Source: Pedobacter ghigonis
Lineage (GTDB): Bacteria > Bacteroidota > Bacteroidia > Sphingobacteriales > Sphingobacteriaceae
Reading direction: 5' to 3'
Assembly (NCBI RefSeq): GCF_903166585.1
Contig: NZ_CAESCM010000008.1
Span: 186,001-250,000 of the forward strand
DNA length: 64,000 bases
The first letter of the stretch is position 1; the number at the start of each line of letters is the position of its first letter. This document shows positions 18,312-26,931 of the stretch, piece after piece. A program made the position numbers and the translations under genes. The notes under the pieces are model-generated. The model was not told the origin of the DNA, ran no database searches, and worked only from the letters and a program-made list of their open reading frames with translations.

Positions 18312-19175
18312 ATGAAAAATTTTCTGCTCTACAGCGCCCTTTCATCCCTGTTATTCGCTTCATGTCAGCCGTCAAATGCGGCAAAGGAAAAACCTGCTGC
18401 AAAAACAGCTACCGAAGCGGCTAAAATTGATTCGGCAAATACGAAACCTGCTGATGCCAAAACCATACTGGCCCGCCGGGAAGTTCCGGTTTTGTGTTAT
18501 CATCAAATCAGAAATACAACTGCCAGCGATAGCAAAAGGGCGCACGATGATATCATTGCGCCCGATAAATTCAGGGAGCACATGAAAATGCTGGCAGATA
18601 GTGGATATCATTCTATTTTGCCCGATCAGCTTTACGATTACCTGGTGTATGGAGCCAAACTACCAGAGAAACCGATTATGATTACTTTCGATGATACGGA
18701 TGAAGATCAGTTTACGGTTGGTAACACCACGCTTAAAAAACACGGCTTTAAGGGCGTTTATTTTATCATGACGGTATCGATTGGTAGAAAAGGCCGCATC
18801 AATTACATGACCAAAGAGCAGATTAAGCAACTGTCTGACGAAGGAAATACGATTGCCAGTCATACTTACGACCATAAAAATTTCGCACAGTTTACCGATG
18901 AAGACTGGAAACCCCAGATTGATGAACCGACCAAAAAACTGGAAGAAATTACGGGTAAAAAAGTCGAATATTTCGCCTACCCTTATGGAGTGTACAAAGC
19001 GGCAAACCTGCATAAACTAAAAGAACATGGTTTTAAAGCGGCTTTTATTTTATCGACCGCAAGAGATGAAAACTATCCCCTGTACACAATCAGAAGGATC
19101 ATTGACCCGGGAAGATATACGGCAAAAAATCTTTATTACAGCATTAACAAGAGCTTTAATAAAACAAAATCCTAG
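18312..19175 (+). CDS. Polysaccharide deacetylase (NodB/CE4) lipoprotein, copy 2
   Basis: 287 residues. Lipoprotein signal MKNFLLYSALSSLLFASC. The catalytic domain is clearly a duplicate of the preceding gene (identical runs such as MKMLADSGYH, VYFIMTVSIGRKG, YMTKEQIKQLSDEGN, PTKKLEEITGKK). It keeps TFDDTDEDQF, SHTYDH and AYPYG. The linkers and loops (NTTASDSKRAHD, TDEDWKPQI) have diverged, which suggests a second substrate or timing rather than a recent copy. Probably one operon with copy 1. Confidence 0.9.
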   Translation: MKNFLLYSALSSLLFASCQPSNAAKEKPAAKTATEAAKIDSANTKPADAKTILARREVPVLCYHQIRNTTASDSKRAHDDIIAPDKFREHMKMLADSGYHSILPDQLYDYLVYGAKLPEKPIMITFDDTDEDQFTVGNTTLKKHGFKGVYFIMTVSIGRKGRINYMTKEQIKQLSDEGNTIASHTYDHKNFAQFTDEDWKPQIDEPTKKLEEITGKKVEYFAYPYGVYKAANLHKLKEHGFKAAFILSTARDENYPLYTIRRIIDPGRYTAKNLYYSINKSFNKTKS

Positions 19176-19213
19176 TTTCGACTGTAAGTTATAAGCAAAT
19201 TAACCGTTGCCTT

Positions 19214-20380
19214 ATGAAATATCTTATTCCTTTTTACCTTTTCGGATTGCTGATTGTATCGGCCTGTAACAATGCTAAAAACAGCACAGCAAATAACGAA
19301 AGTACCGACAGCACTAAAACAACCGAAACCGCTTTACCCGAAAACTTTTACAAACGTTTAACAGGTACCATTGCCGGTAAAACGGTAGTAATGAACCTGC
19401 AAAAGGTAAACGGAGATTATGATGGAAACTATTATTACGACGGTTCGTGGTTAAATTTGGCAAGCGATACCTTAATTGGTAAAGATAGCGTAGTACTGCG
19501 TGAGAACAGTTTTTACGATTATTATTTCGATCAGAACGCTAAGCAACCTCACCTTTCTTTAAAATGGACTGGTAATGCATTTAAAGGTACCTGGCAAAGT
19601 GGCGATAAAACCAAAACACACCAGGTTTTACTTACAGAAGAGTATCCTGATGGCAGTTACGAATTTACGGCAGGCATTTATCAGGATTCGGCAAAGGCTT
19701 TTGCCAATAAAACCAAATCGCCTTCAGCACAAATTAGTTTTGAATACCTACAGCCAAAAAAACAAGATGATCAGGGCACCTGGTTAAATGACCAGCTTAA
19801 ACATATATCGGGCATCAAAAACAATGCAGAACGCGAAACCGGCTTTAAAACCATAGCGCAGGCTTACTTTAAAGATTACAAAAGCGAAGTAGCCGACCAG
19901 CAAAAAAACGGGAGAACCGATGATTTTGAGGCCTGGATGAACTACACTAACAACAGTCAGCAAAGTATAAACTACAATGGCAATGGCTATGTAGTTATCG
20001 ATTTTTTAGCGGATAGCTATACCGGAGGGGCACATGGTAATTACAGCAGCACCATGTATTGCCTGGATGTTCAAAACAAAAAACAAATGAGTTTGAGCGA
20101 CGTAATCAAAATTGACTCCAATACATTACAGCGCATTTTAGAGAAAAACTTCAGAAAAGAATATAACGTTAAAGCAACTGATGCATTAAATACAGTTTTA
20201 TTCGATAATTATTTAAAACCCAATAAGAACTTTTATTTTAACAGCAGCGGTCTTGCTTTTATGTACAACCCTTATGAGGTGGCCAGCTATGCCCAGGGAC
20301 AAATTGTGGTGTTTATTCCCTTTACAGAACTAAAACCTTACCTGTTGCCGGCTTTTGTAGCAAGAATGGGTTTGAAATAA
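19214..20380 (+). CDS. DUF3298 (RsiV/PdaC-like) lipoprotein
   Basis: 388 residues. Lipoprotein signal ending LLIVSAC. The C-terminal half (about 170-388) has the DUF3298 signature YTGGAHGNYSSTMYCLD and a region of the VIKIDSNTLQRILEKNF type. DUF3298 folds are found in the lysozyme-binding anti-sigma RsiV and, together with DUF4163, in Bacillus PdaC, where they are fused to a CE4 deacetylase. Here the deacetylases are separate genes 38 bases upstream. A role in sensing or binding cell-wall glycan or lysozyme is therefore plausible but not shown. Confidence 0.8.
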   Translation: MKYLIPFYLFGLLIVSACNNAKNSTANNESTDSTKTTETALPENFYKRLTGTIAGKTVVMNLQKVNGDYDGNYYYDGSWLNLASDTLIGKDSVVLRENSFYDYYFDQNAKQPHLSLKWTGNAFKGTWQSGDKTKTHQVLLTEEYPDGSYEFTAGIYQDSAKAFANKTKSPSAQISFEYLQPKKQDDQGTWLNDQLKHISGIKNNAERETGFKTIAQAYFKDYKSEVADQQKNGRTDDFEAWMNYTNNSQQSINYNGNGYVVIDFLADSYTGGAHGNYSSTMYCLDVQNKKQMSLSDVIKIDSNTLQRILEKNFRKEYNVKATDALNTVLFDNYLKPNKNFYFNSSGLAFMYNPYEVASYAQGQIVVFIPFTELKPYLLPAFVARMGLK

Positions 20381-20522
20381 ATTTTATCGCGTTTAAAAAG
20401 CTGAATTACAAAGCGAACTGATGTTCTGCGTTTATCACCTTAATCAGCGGGAATAAATATTAACAAAATGGTTCCCGCAGGCTAAACAGATTTACTCGCA
20501 GATTTTAATATCCAATTACAAC

Positions 20523-20975
20523 TTAAAGTATTTCTTTTACCAGGTATTCTTTCCCATTAAACTTAAAGCCCTCATTTTTGGCTTTTCCAATCAGCAATTT
20601 ACCAATAGGCGATGCCTGCGATACTGCGAAGAACTTCTGTCCATCTACATTTAATTCTCCTGCGCTAATGCTGATATAGAAATTACCCTCAGAGGTGAAT
20701 ACCAGGCTACCATTTTTAACCAGCTTAGCTGATTCTACATTTTCGAGCTGTTGCAAGGCAATTTTCTGCTGCCCGGCTTCGTACAACAATTTACTGTTCC
20801 GGTCCATTTCCTGCTGCATCATTTCGCGTGTGGTTTCGTATTTATCGCCGGCACTGCTCTTGGTATCATCATTTGAAGCCTGACGGGCCTGCTCCATTGA
20901 ATAAGTGATATTCTCTATTCTTTTTTGAATGAAGGTTAAACACAGTTGATATAAATTCGACTTTAAAGTAGACAT
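20523..20975 (-). CDS. Gre-factor-like coiled-coil protein
   Basis: 150 residues. The N-terminal half is a helical, charged coiled coil (ITYSMEQARQASNDDTKSSAGDKYETTREMMQQEMDRN). The C-terminal half resembles the GreA/GreB FKBP-like domain, including SPIGKLLIGKAKNEGFKFNG, close to the SPIGRALLGK segment of GreA. In Bacteroidota this family is often labelled as a 3-oxoacyl-ACP synthase, which the sequence does not support. It may bind the RNA polymerase secondary channel; a role in transcript cleavage is inference. Confidence 0.65.
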   Translation of the reverse strand: MSTLKSNLYQLCLTFIQKRIENITYSMEQARQASNDDTKSSAGDKYETTREMMQQEMDRNSKLLYEAGQQKIALQQLENVESAKLVKNGSLVFTSEGNFYISISAGELNVDGQKFFAVSQASPIGKLLIGKAKNEGFKFNGKEYLVKEIL

Positions 20976-21025
20976 AGTGGGTAATGGAAAATGTAATAAT
21001 GTAAAATGAGCGAGGCGAGATGGTT

Positions 21026-21370
21026 TTATTTTCGAAGCGCAAAGGCCTGTACTAAAATGGATTCGATCTTCGTTTTGGGAATATCATCCAGGTGGTTGAT
21101 TAATAAAATCTTCATTCGGGCCCTTTTCTCTTGCAATAAATCTTCGTGTTCGATGTGTTTTCCATCTACCAAACCAATATAAGGCTGATGGAGTTTTTTA
21201 TGAATCCAAAGATAACAGAACATTTTTCCTTTATGGTAATAAAAAGGCATACCGTATTTCCAATGTTCGGTAATATCAGCATAGCCCGTTAAAAGCAACC
21301 TTAAATACTGGAGGCAACTTTTAACAGGCTCATCTTTTTGCTCAAAATATTGATCGAGTGGATTTAGCAT
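21026..21370 (-). CDS. DUF1801 (YdhG-like) protein
   Basis: 114 residues. The segment TEHWKYGMPFYYHKGKMFCYL matches the core of DUF1801, a small domain shared with frataxin-like and iron-chaperone proteins of unknown biochemical role in bacteria. No signal peptide, so cytoplasmic. It is 50 bases downstream of the Gre-like gene start on the same strand, and could be part of a leftward unit with the nitroreductase. Confidence 0.75.
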   Translation of the reverse strand: MLNPLDQYFEQKDEPVKSCLQYLRLLLTGYADITEHWKYGMPFYYHKGKMFCYLWIHKKLHQPYIGLVDGKHIEHEDLLQEKRARMKILLINHLDDIPKTKIESILVQAFALRK

Positions 21371-21469
21371 ATCAGGACCAAATGGAAAACGTAAAGGTGT
21401 AAGATAACAAACTCCAGGTAAAATTAACCATTGGCTATTGGCTATAATCCATCAGCTATTAAATACAAA

Positions 21470-22045
21470 CTACTCTTCAATCCAGCTCACCTTTTCGGCA
21501 ATCGGTCCACGGTTCGGCTCCCAGGGTTTTTCGTTGTGGTAGCCCATGTAAAACAAACCGATGCATTTTTCGTTTTCTTTCAGTTTTAAGAAATCGCCCA
21601 AATCATCAATCAGTGGTGGCGAACTCCAGTAAGCGCCAACTTTTAAACTCTCTGCTGTAATTGCCATGTTTTGTACTGCACAAGCCACAGCTGCCAATTC
21701 TTCCCATTCGGGTATTTTACCGCTAACCTGCATGTTAATGGCAATAATACAATCGGCCTGACTCGTTTTTTCGGTAAAACTATCGTATTTCTTCTGTAAA
21801 AACTGTTGTGGACTTACCAATGCTTTATACAAACGGCCTAGCTCTTCGCCCAACTTAGCTAAGCCTGCTTTTCTGATCACCACAAAACGCCAGGGCTCTG
21901 TTAATTTATGTGTTGGTGCGTAATTAGCCGTTTCTAAAATCTGGTTAATCACTTCAACAGGGATTTCTTTCTTAATATAACTCGCCGGAAAAATACTACG
22001 GCGCTCTTTTATAACTTTTGATACAATTTCGTAAGTAGTACTCAT
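21470..22045 (-). CDS. Nitroreductase family flavoprotein (YdjA-like)
   Basis: About 191 residues from the ATG at 22045 (MSTTYEIVSKVIKERRSI); an upstream ATG at 22078 adds 11 residues without conservation. FMN-binding features of the family are present: ERRSIF near the N-terminus, ANYAPTHKLTEPWRFVVI, AAVACAVQNMAITAESL and GLFYMGYHNEKP at the end. Short YdjA-like members reduce nitro groups or quinones with NAD(P)H. Physiological substrate unknown. The spacer upstream is full of purine-rich repeats (22065-22200). Confidence 0.88.
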   Translation of the reverse strand: MSTTYEIVSKVIKERRSIFPASYIKKEIPVEVINQILETANYAPTHKLTEPWRFVVIRKAGLAKLGEELGRLYKALVSPQQFLQKKYDSFTEKTSQADCIIAINMQVSGKIPEWEELAAVACAVQNMAITAESLKVGAYWSSPPLIDDLGDFLKLKENEKCIGLFYMGYHNEKPWEPNRGPIAEKVSWIEE

Positions 22046-22064
22046 GTGGTAAAAATAGCGAAAA

Positions 22065-22200
22065 GTGGAAAGACCCAAGCAGAAAGCAGAAAGCGAATCG
22101 AACTACACCGTAAGATTTGACTTTAATATAGCGGAAAGACTAAAGCTGAAAGCGGAAAGACCAAAGCGGAAAGACCAAAGCAGAAAGCAAAAAGAGTAAA
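22065..22200. repeat. Degenerate 14-bp purine-rich tandem repeat
   Basis: Copies of GCGGAAAGACCAAA lie at 22152-22165 and 22166-22179, with variants at 22131-22144, 22180-22193 and around 22065. There is no coding potential. The vocabulary (aaagcagaaagc) recurs at 51773-51795. Confidence 0.7.
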
Positions 22201-22296
22201 AGCAAAAAAAATAAAATACCAGATACTTAATACTCTTTACTTTATACTAAATACTTAACACTTGCTACCCAATGCTCGCTCCCCCACCTAGCCGCC

Positions 22297-22857
22297 TTAC
22301 CTCCTAACCGAAAGCTGTTTCCTAATCTGTTTAACCTTCGCAAAAAATGCAATACTCTCTTTATCGACTAAAAAATCCATAGTTTCCATCAGTTCATCTT
22401 TAATCCAATTGTGCTTAGTATTTAAATTGGCCAGTATATTCAAACAGTGCGATTTAATGGCTACAGGTACCTTTTCATCAATCAACCAGCTAAAAACAAC
22501 TTCAACCAAATGGTCGGTATCGTAATTAACAATGATTTCCTTCATTTCTGACGATGCATTTTTCTTTGTCATAAAGGCAAGGATTTTAACAAAGTGCCTT
22601 AGGGCTGAAAAATTGGTTTGGAGTGGAAATTTTTCCAGAAAATAAAGACTATGGGGCAAAAACCTATCCTGATGATTAGTGTATACATTTTCTAAAATCC
22701 AGGCCGCCCTGAAACCAATCTGTTCATCCGCATAAAAACTAATGTCGATCAAATCTTTAACCGAAAAAGTATCTTCAGATGCAATGGCGGCCAGTTTTTC
22801 TACTTTATTTTTCTGAAGGGTCGTTTTGATGGTTTCGAGTAGCGGATGGTTTTCCAT
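22297..22857 (-). CDS. Hypothetical helical-repeat (HEAT-like) protein
   Basis: 186 residues, no signal peptide. The sequence is almost all amphipathic helix pairs: DLIDISFYADEQIGFRAAWILENVY, NFSALRHFVKILAFMTKK and VEVVFSWLIDEKVPVAIKSHCLNILANL are spaced like HEAT/ARM repeats, and IGFRAAWILENV is a typical inner helix. A scaffold or protein-binding role is likely. Homologues in this phylum carry uninformative names. It is divergent from the ABC-F gene over a pyrimidine-rich spacer. Confidence 0.7.
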   Translation of the reverse strand: MENHPLLETIKTTLQKNKVEKLAAIASEDTFSVKDLIDISFYADEQIGFRAAWILENVYTNHQDRFLPHSLYFLEKFPLQTNFSALRHFVKILAFMTKKNASSEMKEIIVNYDTDHLVEVVFSWLIDEKVPVAIKSHCLNILANLNTKHNWIKDELMETMDFLVDKESIAFFAKVKQIRKQLSVRR

Positions 22858-23013
22858 GAGGCTAAAATAAATGTTTTTCCACAGATTAACAGATTAAACC
22901 TTATTGTTTTTTTCAATACCTTCCCACCTTTAACCTTCCCGCCTTCAAGCCTTTCAATTTTTATAACTTTCCAACTTTTAACCTTCTACTTTCCTACCCT
23001 CAACCTTTTTGCC

Positions 23014-23021
23014 TATCTTTG
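23014..23021 (+). promoter_or_regulatory. -7 element (TATCTTTG) for the ABC-F gene
   Basis: Perfect TAnnTTTG match within TATCTTTGCGCC, a common arrangement in Bacteroidota. A transcript starting near 23028 leaves a short leader to the ATG at 23042 and excludes the in-frame ATG at 23009. The 22915-23013 stretch just upstream is a pyrimidine-rich degenerate repeat (ccttcc, ctttccaac). Confidence 0.6.
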
Positions 23022-23041
23022 CGCCTTATTTCAATTATAGC

Positions 23042-24664
23042 ATGATTTCAGTTTCTAATTTATCGTTACGATACGGCAAACGCACATTATTCGAGGATGT
23101 TAACTTAAAATTTACCCAGGGCAACTGCTATGGCGTAATTGGCGCTAACGGTGCAGGTAAATCTACTTTCCTAAAAATTTTATCGGGAGAAGTTAGCCAA
23201 ACTTCGGGCAGTGTTGCTTTTACTCCGGGCGAAAGAATGGCGGTTTTAAAACAGAACCATTACGAGTTTGACGAGTTTTCGGTATTAGAAACAGTTATGA
23301 TCGGTCATAAAGAGCTTTATGCCATTATGAAAGAGAAAGATGCCATTTATATGAAAGAGGATTTTACCGAGAAGGATGGCGAACGTGCCGGAGAACTGGA
23401 AAATCTTTTTGCTGAAATGGATGGCTGGAACATGGAAAGTAACGCTGCAACCATGTTGAGCAACTTAGGCATAACTGAAGACAACCATTATAAATTATTA
23501 AAAGAGCTTGATAACACACAAAAAGTACGTGTATTATTAGCTCAGGCCCTATTTGGCAACCCAGATATTTTATTACTGGATGAGCCAACCAACGATTTGG
23601 ACATCGAAACCATTGCCTGGTTAGAGAACTTTTTAGCCGATTACCAGAATATTGTATTGGTTGTATCGCACGACAGGCACTTTTTAGATGCTGTTTGTAC
23701 GCATATTGTGGATATCGATTTTGCTAAAATGAGCATTTACACAGGTAACTATACCTTCTGGTACGAATCTAGTCAGCTGGCGTTAAAACAACGTAGCGAC
23801 CAGAACAAGAAAATGGAAGATAAAGTGAAGGAGTTGCAGGAATTTATCCGGAGGTTTAGTGCAAATGCTTCGAAATCTAAGCAGGCTACTTCGCGTAAAA
23901 AGGCTTTAGATAAGATTGATATTACCGAGATTAAGGCATCAAGCCGTAAATATCCGGCCATTATATTCAACAATACCGGCCGTGAGGCTGGCGACCAGAT
24001 TTTACAGGTTGAAAACCTTGGTAAAAGCGGAAATGACGGTGTATTGTTCGACAAAATCACTTTTATGGTAAATAAAGGAGATAAGATTGCCATTTTATCT
24101 CAAAACAGTTTGGCTACTGCAGCGTTTTACGATGTATTAACCGGTCGCGATGCAGCCCATAAAGGTGAATTTAAATGGGGTGTTACCATCAGTACTGCCG
24201 ATATTCCGAACGATAACTCTGAGTACTTTGCAGGAAAAGACGAAAACCTGGTAGACTGGTTACGCGAATATTCTGGAACTGATGCTGATGAGCAATTTGT
24301 ACGCAGCTTTTTAGGCCGTATGTTGTTCTCAGGTGAGGAAGTATTGAAAAACGTTAAAGTTTTATCGGGAGGAGAGAAAATGCGTTGTATGTTCTCGAGA
24401 ATGATGCTTCAACAAGCCAATTTACTAATGTTTGATGAGCCGACCAATCACCTTGACTTAGAATCGATTGAGGCATTAAACAATGGTATGAAAGATTTTA
24501 AAGGTGCGATATTGTTTACATCGCGAGATCACCAGTTAACAGAAACAGTTGCCAACCGGATTATTGAAATTACGCCAAAAGGTACTATTGATAAGTTAAT
24601 GACATACGATGAGTATATTAACAATGCTGATGTTGCAAAACTCCGCGAAGAAATGTACGGCTAA
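23042..24664 (+). CDS. ybiT: ABC-F ATPase, YbiT-like
   Basis: About 540 residues: two ABC modules in one chain and no transmembrane segment, hence a ribosome-associated ABC-F protein. Walker A GANGAGKS, Walker B ILLLDEPTNDLD and the switch HDRHFLD are in module 1. Module 2 has LSGGEKMR and MFDEPTNHLD. Module 1 lacks LSGGQ and shows ELDNTQKVRVLLAQALF instead; E. coli YbiT is degenerate at the same place, and the GHKELYAIM region also fits YbiT. The linker (about 240-300) is short and basic. ABC-F proteins act on stalled ribosomes or confer antibiotic protection; the role here is not known. Confidence 0.9.
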   Translation: MISVSNLSLRYGKRTLFEDVNLKFTQGNCYGVIGANGAGKSTFLKILSGEVSQTSGSVAFTPGERMAVLKQNHYEFDEFSVLETVMIGHKELYAIMKEKDAIYMKEDFTEKDGERAGELENLFAEMDGWNMESNAATMLSNLGITEDNHYKLLKELDNTQKVRVLLAQALFGNPDILLLDEPTNDLDIETIAWLENFLADYQNIVLVVSHDRHFLDAVCTHIVDIDFAKMSIYTGNYTFWYESSQLALKQRSDQNKKMEDKVKELQEFIRRFSANASKSKQATSRKKALDKIDITEIKASSRKYPAIIFNNTGREAGDQILQVENLGKSGNDGVLFDKITFMVNKGDKIAILSQNSLATAAFYDVLTGRDAAHKGEFKWGVTISTADIPNDNSEYFAGKDENLVDWLREYSGTDADEQFVRSFLGRMLFSGEEVLKNVKVLSGGEKMRCMFSRMMLQQANLLMFDEPTNHLDLESIEALNNGMKDFKGAILFTSRDHQLTETVANRIIEITPKGTIDKLMTYDEYINNADVAKLREEMYG

Positions 24665-24676
24665 AAAAAATAAGCG

Positions 24677-24716
24677 GAAAAAGAGTTTTGATATGATGTC
24701 AAAACTCTTTTTCTTT
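24677..24716 (+). terminator. Intrinsic terminator after the ABC-F gene
   Basis: An approximately 13-bp stem (AAAAAGAGTTTTG with CAAAACTCTTTTT) around a short loop with T-rich 3' end, about 15 bases after the stop. Confidence 0.85.
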
Positions 24717-24733
24717 ATACAATAATTTAAGTT

Positions 24734-25390
24734 ATGAAAACGCTCCTCTCTATCCTTCTTTCTTTCATCTGTTTTTCTGTTTCAGCCCAAAAAACTGATT
24801 CTACACATACTCACTATCGGTATGTACGCGGAGGCTTTATTGAGCACTCTACAGAGTTAAAATCACAAAAGGGTATTAAAAATGGCATAGCGACCATAGT
24901 TTCAGGCAAAAAGAAACTTGCTACAGGCATGTACAAAAACAACGAACGAATAGGCCGTTGGCATTTTTTCTGCCCCCTTGATACACTTGAACAGATATAT
25001 AATTACTCCACCAAAAAGTTAGAATACAATGTACCGATTGAAGAGATAACTTTCGAAATTGATTCACTAAAAGAAGGTGATAAAGTTATTTATCCGGCAA
25101 AAATTGGTGGCCATTTATACGGAATGTCCTTTTTGACCGATCGCTTTCATATTCCAAATGAATTAAAGCATATAAAGGGATTTCATAAATTAAGCTATAT
25201 TTTTACCATCAGCGATAGCGGTCAATTAACTAACTATGAAGTAAAAATTACTTCTCCATCTTATAACAAAACTGAAATCATTGCCCTTTCTAAGTTGCAT
25301 CCTGATGATCTCTCCTTTGTACCTGCAAAAGTTAATGGAAGTGCTGTAAAAAGCAAACTAATTATAAATGGCGATATAACGGTAGATTAA
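24734..25390 (+). CDS. Secreted protein of unknown function
   Basis: 218 residues with signal peptide MKTLLSILLSFICFSVSA, cut before QKTDS. Residues about 45-95 have MORN-like wording (KNGIATIVSGKKKLATGMYKNNERIGRWHFF). The C-terminal part (SYIFTISDSGQLTNYEVKITSPSYNKTEIIAL to LIINGDITVD) resembles the TonB C-terminal-like beta-alpha-beta domain found in many Bacteroidota periplasmic proteins. It probably works in the periplasm. No specific partner gene is nearby. Confidence 0.65.
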   Translation: MKTLLSILLSFICFSVSAQKTDSTHTHYRYVRGGFIEHSTELKSQKGIKNGIATIVSGKKKLATGMYKNNERIGRWHFFCPLDTLEQIYNYSTKKLEYNVPIEEITFEIDSLKEGDKVIYPAKIGGHLYGMSFLTDRFHIPNELKHIKGFHKLSYIFTISDSGQLTNYEVKITSPSYNKTEIIALSKLHPDDLSFVPAKVNGSAVKSKLIINGDITVD

Positions 25391-25532
25391 CCAAAAATCT
25401 TATCACAACACATTAATTTCTTAAAAAAATAATTTCTGCTGTAGCGTTTTCATTGCCTTAATCGTTTTACAAGAAAAAAGCGTTAATGGCCATTAACCAA
25501 TTTTGTTCAAAAAATTGATTTAAAACATTAAA

Positions 25533-26228
25533 ATGAAAACTAATTTGAAAAACTTCGGTATCACTACTAAAATTATTTTCTCTCTCCTAGCAATTACACT
25601 GACTATAACTGCCTGTAAAAAAGACTTTAACAACGATCCTATCGAAGCTGCCGGTATTGGCTTTGTACACGCATCGCCAGGAACAGCAGCCTTAGATTTC
25701 ATCCTCGACAACCAAAAAATAAACAGCTTTACCTATAACAAAGATTTAGGTTACTATGCTGCTTATCCAGGCACGAGATTGGTTGGAGTAGCTAAAAAAG
25801 ATTCATTAAAATATTTAACTACTGCTACAGCAACCTTAAAATCAGGATCTTTTTATTCTGTTTTCGTGGTTGATACTTTAAAATCGACCAAACTTTTGGT
25901 TTTGGAAGACGATTTAAAAGCACCTGAAACCGACAAAGCTAAAGTTCGTTTTGTAAACTTAAGTCCAGGCTCTAGCCCCTTTGATTTAGCTATTGCCGGC
26001 ACTGAAGCTCCATTATTTACAGCAAAAGCATTTAAAGAATTTACAACCTTTACCAACATTGCACCTAACGATAGCTACACTTTCCAGTTAAAACAAGGTG
26101 GAACAGTTAAAGTTACTTTGCCTGCAGTAAAAATTGAAAAAGGAAAAATTTATACGATCTGGGCTAAAGGGTTATCATCTAAAACCGATAGCACGGGAGT
26201 TGGTTTGTCGGTTATGACAAACAAATAA
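25533..26228 (+). CDS. DUF4397 lipoprotein
   Basis: 231 residues. Lipoprotein signal ending LTITACKK. The pattern GFVHASPGTAALDFILDNQ, FTYNKDLGYYAAYPGTR and VRFVNLSPGSSPFDLAI is the twice-repeated beta-sandwich hallmark of DUF4397. Such proteins are envelope-exposed and of unknown function. It lies 118 bases upstream of a sigma-factor gene with its own promoter, so it is probably a separate transcript. Confidence 0.82.
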   Translation: MKTNLKNFGITTKIIFSLLAITLTITACKKDFNNDPIEAAGIGFVHASPGTAALDFILDNQKINSFTYNKDLGYYAAYPGTRLVGVAKKDSLKYLTTATATLKSGSFYSVFVVDTLKSTKLLVLEDDLKAPETDKAKVRFVNLSPGSSPFDLAIAGTEAPLFTAKAFKEFTTFTNIAPNDSYTFQLKQGGTVKVTLPAVKIEKGKIYTIWAKGLSSKTDSTGVGLSVMTNK

Positions 26229-26257
26229 TCTACTCTACCTGTGGAAAATTGAAAATG

Positions 26258-26290
26258 ACACTGCACATCAATTTTGGGCAGTGTTATTTT
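26258..26290 (+). terminator. Possible weak terminator
   Basis: A 7-bp stem ACACTGC / GCAGTGT with 13-base loop, then TATTTTC. Its right arm overlaps the spacing region of the next promoter. Confidence 0.4.
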
Positions 26291-26300
26291 CTTAAATTTG
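26273..26300 (+). promoter_or_regulatory. Promoter for the ECF sigma/anti-sigma operon
   Basis: -33 TTTG at 26273-26276 and -7 TAAATTTG at 26293-26300 with a 16-base spacer, a good match to the Bacteroidota housekeeping promoter. Transcription would start near 26307, about 40 bases before the GTG start. Confidence 0.55.
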
Positions 26301-26346
26301 TAAAAATCAATCATGATAAACCTTTAACAAATAGTCCTTTACAGGA

Positions 26347-26931
26347 GTGGTAAAAAAAATACTCAGTTTTGAGGAAATTTTAAAAGGCTGTGTAAAAAAC
26401 GACAATGGCTGTAAAGAAATGATGTATAAATCATTTTATGGCTATTTAATGGGCATTATTTTAAGGTATACCAAGAATCCTTCGGATAGTGAAGAGCTTG
26501 TAAATGATACGTTTATCAAAATTTTCAAGCATGTAGGCACTTTCAAACCGCCTAAAAACCCCGAAGAGTTACAGCGTTCGTTTAAGGGCTGGATTGCGCA
26601 GATCGCTTCGCGTACCGCTATAGATAAAATACGGAGTTCAAAAATTCAGTTTTATGTTGATGATCTGGCAGAACACGAACATCCGGTTACAAACGTTTCA
26701 GTAGCCTCCGAACTTCATGTTAATGATATTTTGAACTTACTAAATCACTTACCAGATACGCAGAGACTGGTATTTAACTTATATGAAATTGAAGGCTTTG
26801 CACACGATGAGATATCGAAAATGCTGAATATCCCCGAGAGTTCGAGCCGTGTTTACTTAACACGCTCTAAAAATAAGTTACGTACCCTTTACCTAAATAC
26901 CTTGGTTAATTCATATGAAAAAAATGGATAA
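26347..26931 (+). CDS. ECF-type RNA polymerase sigma factor
   Basis: 194 residues. Region 2 (about 25-95) reads MYKSFYGYLMGIILRYTKNPSDSEELVNDTFIKIF. Region 4 (about 130-185) has LPDTQRLVFNLYEIEGFAHDEISKML and a helix-turn-helix ending SSRVYLTRSKNKLR. The start is a GTG; no ATG in a suitable place exists before region 2. AGGAG overlaps that GTG, too close to serve as its Shine-Dalgarno sequence. The last 17 bases overlap the next gene, which is probably its anti-sigma factor. Confidence 0.93.
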   Translation: MVKKILSFEEILKGCVKNDNGCKEMMYKSFYGYLMGIILRYTKNPSDSEELVNDTFIKIFKHVGTFKPPKNPEELQRSFKGWIAQIASRTAIDKIRSSKIQFYVDDLAEHEHPVTNVSVASELHVNDILNLLNHLPDTQRLVFNLYEIEGFAHDEISKMLNIPESSSRVYLTRSKNKLRTLYLNTLVNSYEKNG

